A DNA stretch of 8,389 nucleotides from an uncultured Collinsella sp. (lineage in GTDB: Bacteria; Actinomycetota; Coriobacteriia; Coriobacteriales; Coriobacteriaceae), in NCBI GenBank assembly GCA_938045085.1, contig CALINZ010000250.1, positions 1 to 8,389 of the forward strand. Reading direction: 5' to 3'. Of the stretch, positions 5,520 through 8,389 are shown piece after piece. Every line of letters begins with the position of its first letter. Position 1 is the stretch's first letter. The translations under genes were made by a program, and so were the position numbers. Below the pieces are notes generated by a model. That model worked only from the letters and a program-made list of their open reading frames with translations. It was not told where the DNA came from and did not search any database.

Positions 5520-7961
5520 CTACCCCAGCGAGCGGTTGAGGGAGCCGAGCTCGTCGTTACCCATGGTACGCCACATTTGGAAGATGCAACCGCGCGCCAG
5601 GAAAAAGAAGCCGTTGTCGACCAGTTGCACAGCGGCATCTGCCAGCTGATTCGTCACGGCGGACACTGGCGGCAGCTCAAGTCCAGCCTTGCGGATGGTC
5701 TCGACCGCCTCCTCGAACGTCGGAGGCTCGCTGACGCCCATCTCGTTCATAAGGCCCTGCATTTCTTCCAGCGCGCTGCTGCCCGACTCCTCGCCGCGCG
5801 GCACCAGACGGTAACAAGCCAGCGCCAGGTCGAGCTGATCGCAATTCCAATAGGCAAACGCCAAGCGATAGAACAGGTAGCCAATTGCAGAACGATCGCT
5901 GGCAATACGTAGGCCGTGGCGCGCCACCTCGATAATCTCGTCAAAGCGCTCCAGACGCGCAAGCACGTTGATGAGCGCAAAGTGCGATTGCATGGACGAG
6001 CGCGCCAGATCGTAAAGATGGCGCACCTCGGGCAGCGCTCGTTCAAAGTCCTCTTGCTCGGCATAAAAGCTGCAGATCTCGTGCTGGGCAAAGTACAGCG
6101 CATCGGGCGCACGAAGGATTCGCACAGAGCGGTCTTCTTCCAACACCGGTAGCACCATGCGCACCAGCTGGTTATCGCAAAACTGCGTTTGAACCGGACC
6201 TGTCGCCAAAAGCTCGGCGACAGTGCACTTAGCCTCCAACTCCTCGACAAGACGGGAAAAGCCTTCAAAAGCACCTGTACGGTCTACTTTTGCCTGCTCG
6301 CGCAATTCAACAACACGGGCCACGTATGAGTCATCGTCCTCTTCCATTACCTCCAACTCGTCAGCCGTATCGGCAAGCAGCAGATCGCGCAGCGCCGGCG
6401 GCAGCGTGCGATGGTCATCACGCGGACGAGCATGAACCTCCGCAGGCTCAATCGTCTCCGGAGCGGTTGACTCATACGCCTCAAGCACACGCTTGCACGG
6501 CATATCGTCCATGTCCATGCTCTCAAGATCCTTGGCGACAGGCACGCAATCGGCCAGATAGGCCGCGCGCCCAAAGAAATACGTTGCAACAACGCGCTCG
6601 CCCTGCTCACTGTCGGGAGCAGCAATCTGCACATAGCAGCGCGTGATGCAGGTGCCCGCGGCAAAACACGCTGCCGCAAGCGTGAGTGCCACGCGCGCAT
6701 CGTGCTCCGCGGCCCAGATCGCGCGCGTGTCCTCGTCCAGCTCGCGCCAGGCGTCATCCTGAGCGTCGTATTCACGTTGCAGCATGGCATCAACGACAGA
6801 CTGCCCAAACCGAACGAGCATAATCCCCTCGGCAACGTTTGCCCGATAGGTATAGTCGAGCCGCGTGACCACGTTGAGCGCCTCAACGATTCGCGCAAAA
6901 CGGGTGCGCACGTCCCACTCGCCGCCCGGCTGGCACGAAACCGTTCCCGGCTTGGCCCACGGGTTATCGCTCGAAGCCGTATCGAGCAGTCGGGGAACAT
7001 CGTTGGTCGTCTTGGCGATATGCCACGCATCAAAGAGCGCGCAGCCCTCAAGGCTCGGCGAGGATGCCGCAGGGGCCAATCCGGCCCCGATGCGCTCAAG
7101 GATGCCGGAGAGGCGGTTGAGACGGCACTCGATGGCAAGCAGCATGTCAATCTCGTCCTGGTCCAACAGGCTACGATCAAAATTGAGATAGAACAACTTT
7201 GACCGGTCGATGCGCGCTAGGCTCATTTCTGACTTGGCGGCAATGGTGCGCAAACGGGGCAAGTCGACCTCGCTCATAAGGGCGGCGGCATAACGCTCGA
7301 TACCACTCGGATTCTCGGCATGGTCGACACGGTAGAGCAGCGTCTCGATAGCGTCAGGTAGCGGTGCCGTGTTAAAGCCCAAAAACACCTCGACCGGCTC
7401 GGGCAGCTTTACGAGCTTTATTTTGTCGACAACGTTTTGCATGTCCGCATCGAGACCGTCGACGCCCGCCGTGTTCGCAATAGCGCTTTCGGAGTTGGCA
7501 AATATCACGTAGCGCAGGAACATCGATGCCATGAACTCGCCGTAAGGAAGGGCGCGGATCGAATTCCATGTCTCGTGGTCGGACCGCTCGCGCATGGGGC
7601 CTTCGGGAGAACCGACAGTTTGCGCACATGCGTGCATTGCACCGTTGGCTTCCCTTACCATAATCTCACCAATACTGGAGTCCGACTCGTCAAGGACCAG
7701 TTCCATGTCGGGATCGTTGGGCAGCGGAGCCTCGCTGACGGGGCGGTCCACCTTGTACACCTCACCCGAAACGCTTACGTAGCCCAAAAGCGACACATGA
7801 CTTTTGCCAACGAACTCGACGACATAACAAGATTCATGCTGATCCTCGCCAAAGAGTTTCCAGACCACGCCATATGAGCGTCCCGCAGGCTGCTCGGGTA
7901 TCGCCGGAAAGCGCTTCTTGGGATCGAGAAACCTGAGCTTGTATGTCGGACGCTCTGCCAC
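5520..7961 (-). CDS. Large uncharacterised protein with TPR-like C-terminal region
   Basis: The protein has 813 residues with no signal peptide and no convincing membrane segment, so it is probably cytosolic. I do not recognise a family. Residues 1-75 look like a small beta-rich domain. Residues about 130-500 are mostly helical, with a cysteine-containing stretch near 432-442. A very acidic linker at 529-547 (ELEVMEEDDDS) follows. Residues about 618-725 contain helix pairs with TPR-like spacing (FAQHEICSFYAEQEDFERAL, then LFYRLAFAYWNCDQLDLALA), suggesting a protein-interaction platform. The start is a GTG at 7961 with a modest AGGGTGA site about 6 nt before it. The ATPase gene lies 162 bp downstream on the same strand behind its own repeat-rich leader, so co-transcription is possible but not shown. 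Codon use is GC-rich and resembles that of the carboxypeptidase and regulator genes, which fits a resident chromosomal gene. Confidence 0.8.
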   Translation of the reverse strand: MAERPTYKLRFLDPKKRFPAIPEQPAGRSYGVVWKLFGEDQHESCYVVEFVGKSHVSLLGYVSVSGEVYKVDRPVSEAPLPNDPDMELVLDESDSSIGEIMVREANGAMHACAQTVGSPEGPMRERSDHETWNSIRALPYGEFMASMFLRYVIFANSESAIANTAGVDGLDADMQNVVDKIKLVKLPEPVEVFLGFNTAPLPDAIETLLYRVDHAENPSGIERYAAALMSEVDLPRLRTIAAKSEMSLARIDRSKLFYLNFDRSLLDQDEIDMLLAIECRLNRLSGILERIGAGLAPAASSPSLEGCALFDAWHIAKTTNDVPRLLDTASSDNPWAKPGTVSCQPGGEWDVRTRFARIVEALNVVTRLDYTYRANVAEGIMLVRFGQSVVDAMLQREYDAQDDAWRELDEDTRAIWAAEHDARVALTLAAACFAAGTCITRCYVQIAAPDSEQGERVVATYFFGRAAYLADCVPVAKDLESMDMDDMPCKRVLEAYESTAPETIEPAEVHARPRDDHRTLPPALRDLLLADTADELEVMEEDDDSYVARVVELREQAKVDRTGAFEGFSRLVEELEAKCTVAELLATGPVQTQFCDNQLVRMVLPVLEEDRSVRILRAPDALYFAQHEICSFYAEQEDFERALPEVRHLYDLARSSMQSHFALINVLARLERFDEIIEVARHGLRIASDRSAIGYLFYRLAFAYWNCDQLDLALACYRLVPRGEESGSSALEEMQGLMNEMGVSEPPTFEEAVETIRKAGLELPPVSAVTNQLADAAVQLVDNGFFFLARGCIFQMWRTMGNDELGSLNRSLG

Positions 7962-8067
7962 GAAATATCACCCTGATCGGTCGTTGAGAGAAGGAGTGGT
8001 CGCGGATGGGCCGCGATACCTACTCGGAATCTTACACGAGTCGATAAGAAATCGTCCGCTTCACGCC
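7962..8067. other. Gene-free leader region upstream of the TPR-like gene
   Basis: This 106-bp stretch should hold the promoter of the large TPR-like gene, but I see no hexamer pair good enough to name. It is the first part of a 375-bp gene-free interval (7962-8336); the remainder is taken up by the 99-bp repeats, their terminators and the palindromic spacer. Confidence 0.4.
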
Positions 8068-8166
8068 CGCGCCTCGACCGAGGTTCGAATCCATGCAGCG
8101 GCGACATAAAAGAAGAGCCCCCGTTGCCGGGAGCTTTAATCTCAAATGGTGCGGCGTATAGGATTC
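8068..8166. repeat. 99-bp direct repeat, distal copy, with tRNA-Arg 3'-end fossil
   Basis: This copy matches 8258-8356 at a constant offset of 190 bp with no gaps and few substitutions, most of them between the terminator arm and the tRNA end. Its last 20 bp (8147-8166) equal the final 20 nt of tRNA-Arg including CCA, after which the tRNA sequence stops. It also carries a T-arm-like GGTTCGAATCC at 8082-8092 on the plus strand. Confidence 0.9.
8106..8135 (-). terminator. Duplicated terminator behind the tRNA-Arg 3' fossil
   Basis: The minus-strand stem AGCTCCCG/CGGGGGCT with a GCAA tetraloop is followed by CTTCTTTT. It corresponds to the terminator in the other repeat copy, and its single T-G wobble sits at a different position. 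The wobble forms only on the minus strand. Confidence 0.75.
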
Positions 8167-8257
8167 CGCGCATCCGCTGCGCGGATCCGCACCGGCTTCG
8201 CCCGCCTGCCGGCGTGCTCGCCCGCTCGCTAAAAACGCTCCGCGTTTTCTTGGCGCT
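8167..8257. repeat. Palindrome-rich 91-bp spacer between the direct repeats
   Basis: Consecutive self-complementary segments fill much of this stretch: CGCGCA/TGCGCG (8167-8183), overlapping ATCCGC/GCGGAT (8172-8186), CCGGC/GCCGG (8192-8212) and AAAACGC/GCGTTTT (8232-8248). It resembles a REP-type intergenic palindrome. No coding capacity is credible. Confidence 0.6.
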
Positions 8258-8356
8258 CGCGCCTCGACCGAGGTTCGAATCCATGCAGCGGCGACATAAA
8301 AGAAAAGCCCCCGTTGCCGGAGGCTTCAAGTTCAATTGGTGCGGCGTATAGGATTC
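8258..8356. repeat. 99-bp direct repeat, tRNA-proximal copy
   Basis: This copy contains, on the minus strand, the true last 20 nt of tRNA-Arg, its terminator, and the T-arm-like GGTTCGAATCC (plus strand, 8272-8282). The repeat boundary falls inside the tRNA T-arm, a typical crossover region for tRNA-directed integration. Confidence 0.9.
8296..8325 (-). terminator. Intrinsic terminator of tRNA-Arg
   Basis: The minus-strand stem AGCCTCCG/CGGGGGCT pairs over 8 bp with a GCAA tetraloop and is followed by TTTTCTTTT, 11 nt beyond the CCA end. One T-G wobble forms only on this strand. Confidence 0.85.
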
Positions 8357-8389
8357 GAACCTATGACGTTCTGATTCGTAGTCAGACCC
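8337..8389 (-). tRNA. tRNA-Arg, anticodon ACG (partial, 5' part outside the window)
   Basis: The last 53 nt of the tRNA are visible. The anticodon stem TCTGA/TCAGA holds the loop CTACGAA, giving anticodon ACG (normally modified to ICG, reading CGU, CGC and CGA). The T stem ATAGG/CCTAT holds TTCGAAT. The acceptor strand ACGCCGC, discriminator A and encoded CCA complete the 3' end. The D-arm and 5' acceptor strand lie beyond the right edge. Confidence 0.95.

Noticed and set aside
7775..8335. 186-codon minus-strand open frame crossing the 99-bp repeats
   Set aside because: It overlaps the start of the large TPR-like gene in another frame and runs through two terminators, the palindromic spacer and the tRNA fossil. 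Its repeated peptide similarity simply reflects the DNA repeat.
8124..8351. 75-codon plus-strand open frame ending inside tRNA-Arg
   Set aside because: It reads antisense through the repeat, terminator and tRNA 3' end and has no ribosome binding site.

Overview
The window looks like chromosomal DNA from a high-GC Gram-positive bacterium, most likely a gut actinobacterium of the Coriobacteriia (Collinsella-like). I infer this from the GC-rich codon use, CCA-encoding tRNA genes, GTG starts and protein families; no database search was possible. It holds five protein genes (one cut by the left edge), two tRNA genes (one cut by the right edge), four convincing intrinsic terminators and several repeat structures.

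Left part (1-2542): a cell-envelope regulatory block. A VanR-like OmpR-family response regulator and the start of a membrane protein, probably its sensor kinase, form a minus-strand operon. A serine D-alanyl-D-alanine carboxypeptidase of the DacA/PBP5 type is transcribed away from them and ends at a strong terminator. The shared intergenic region carries a TTAAG-N6-TTAAG direct repeat of 11-bp period, the arrangement expected for an OmpR-family operator. The simplest reading is that the two-component system controls peptidoglycan stem-peptide trimming. No vanHAX genes are visible, so this is not evidence of glycopeptide resistance.

Middle part (2543-5440): an accessory-looking segment around tRNA-Ser(GCU). 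A TM2-domain membrane protein gene is bracketed by roughly 30-bp imperfect inverted repeats. Next come tRNA-Ser with its own promoter and terminator, a perfect 19-bp inverted repeat with no terminator tail, and an AAA+ ATPase with a C-terminal winged helix. Six TTTARC repeats alternating at 9 and 10 bp lie immediately upstream of the ATPase ribosome binding site. The repeat array, ATPase and hairpin together are the best candidate for an undescribed module.

Right part (5440-8389): a large cytosolic protein of unknown function with a TPR-like C-terminal third, then a 375-bp gene-free stretch before tRNA-Arg(ACG). That stretch holds two 99-bp direct repeats, 190 bp apart. Each contains the last 20 bp of tRNA-Arg plus its terminator. 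The 91-bp spacer between them is largely palindromic. This is a footprint of duplication or integration at the tRNA 3' end.
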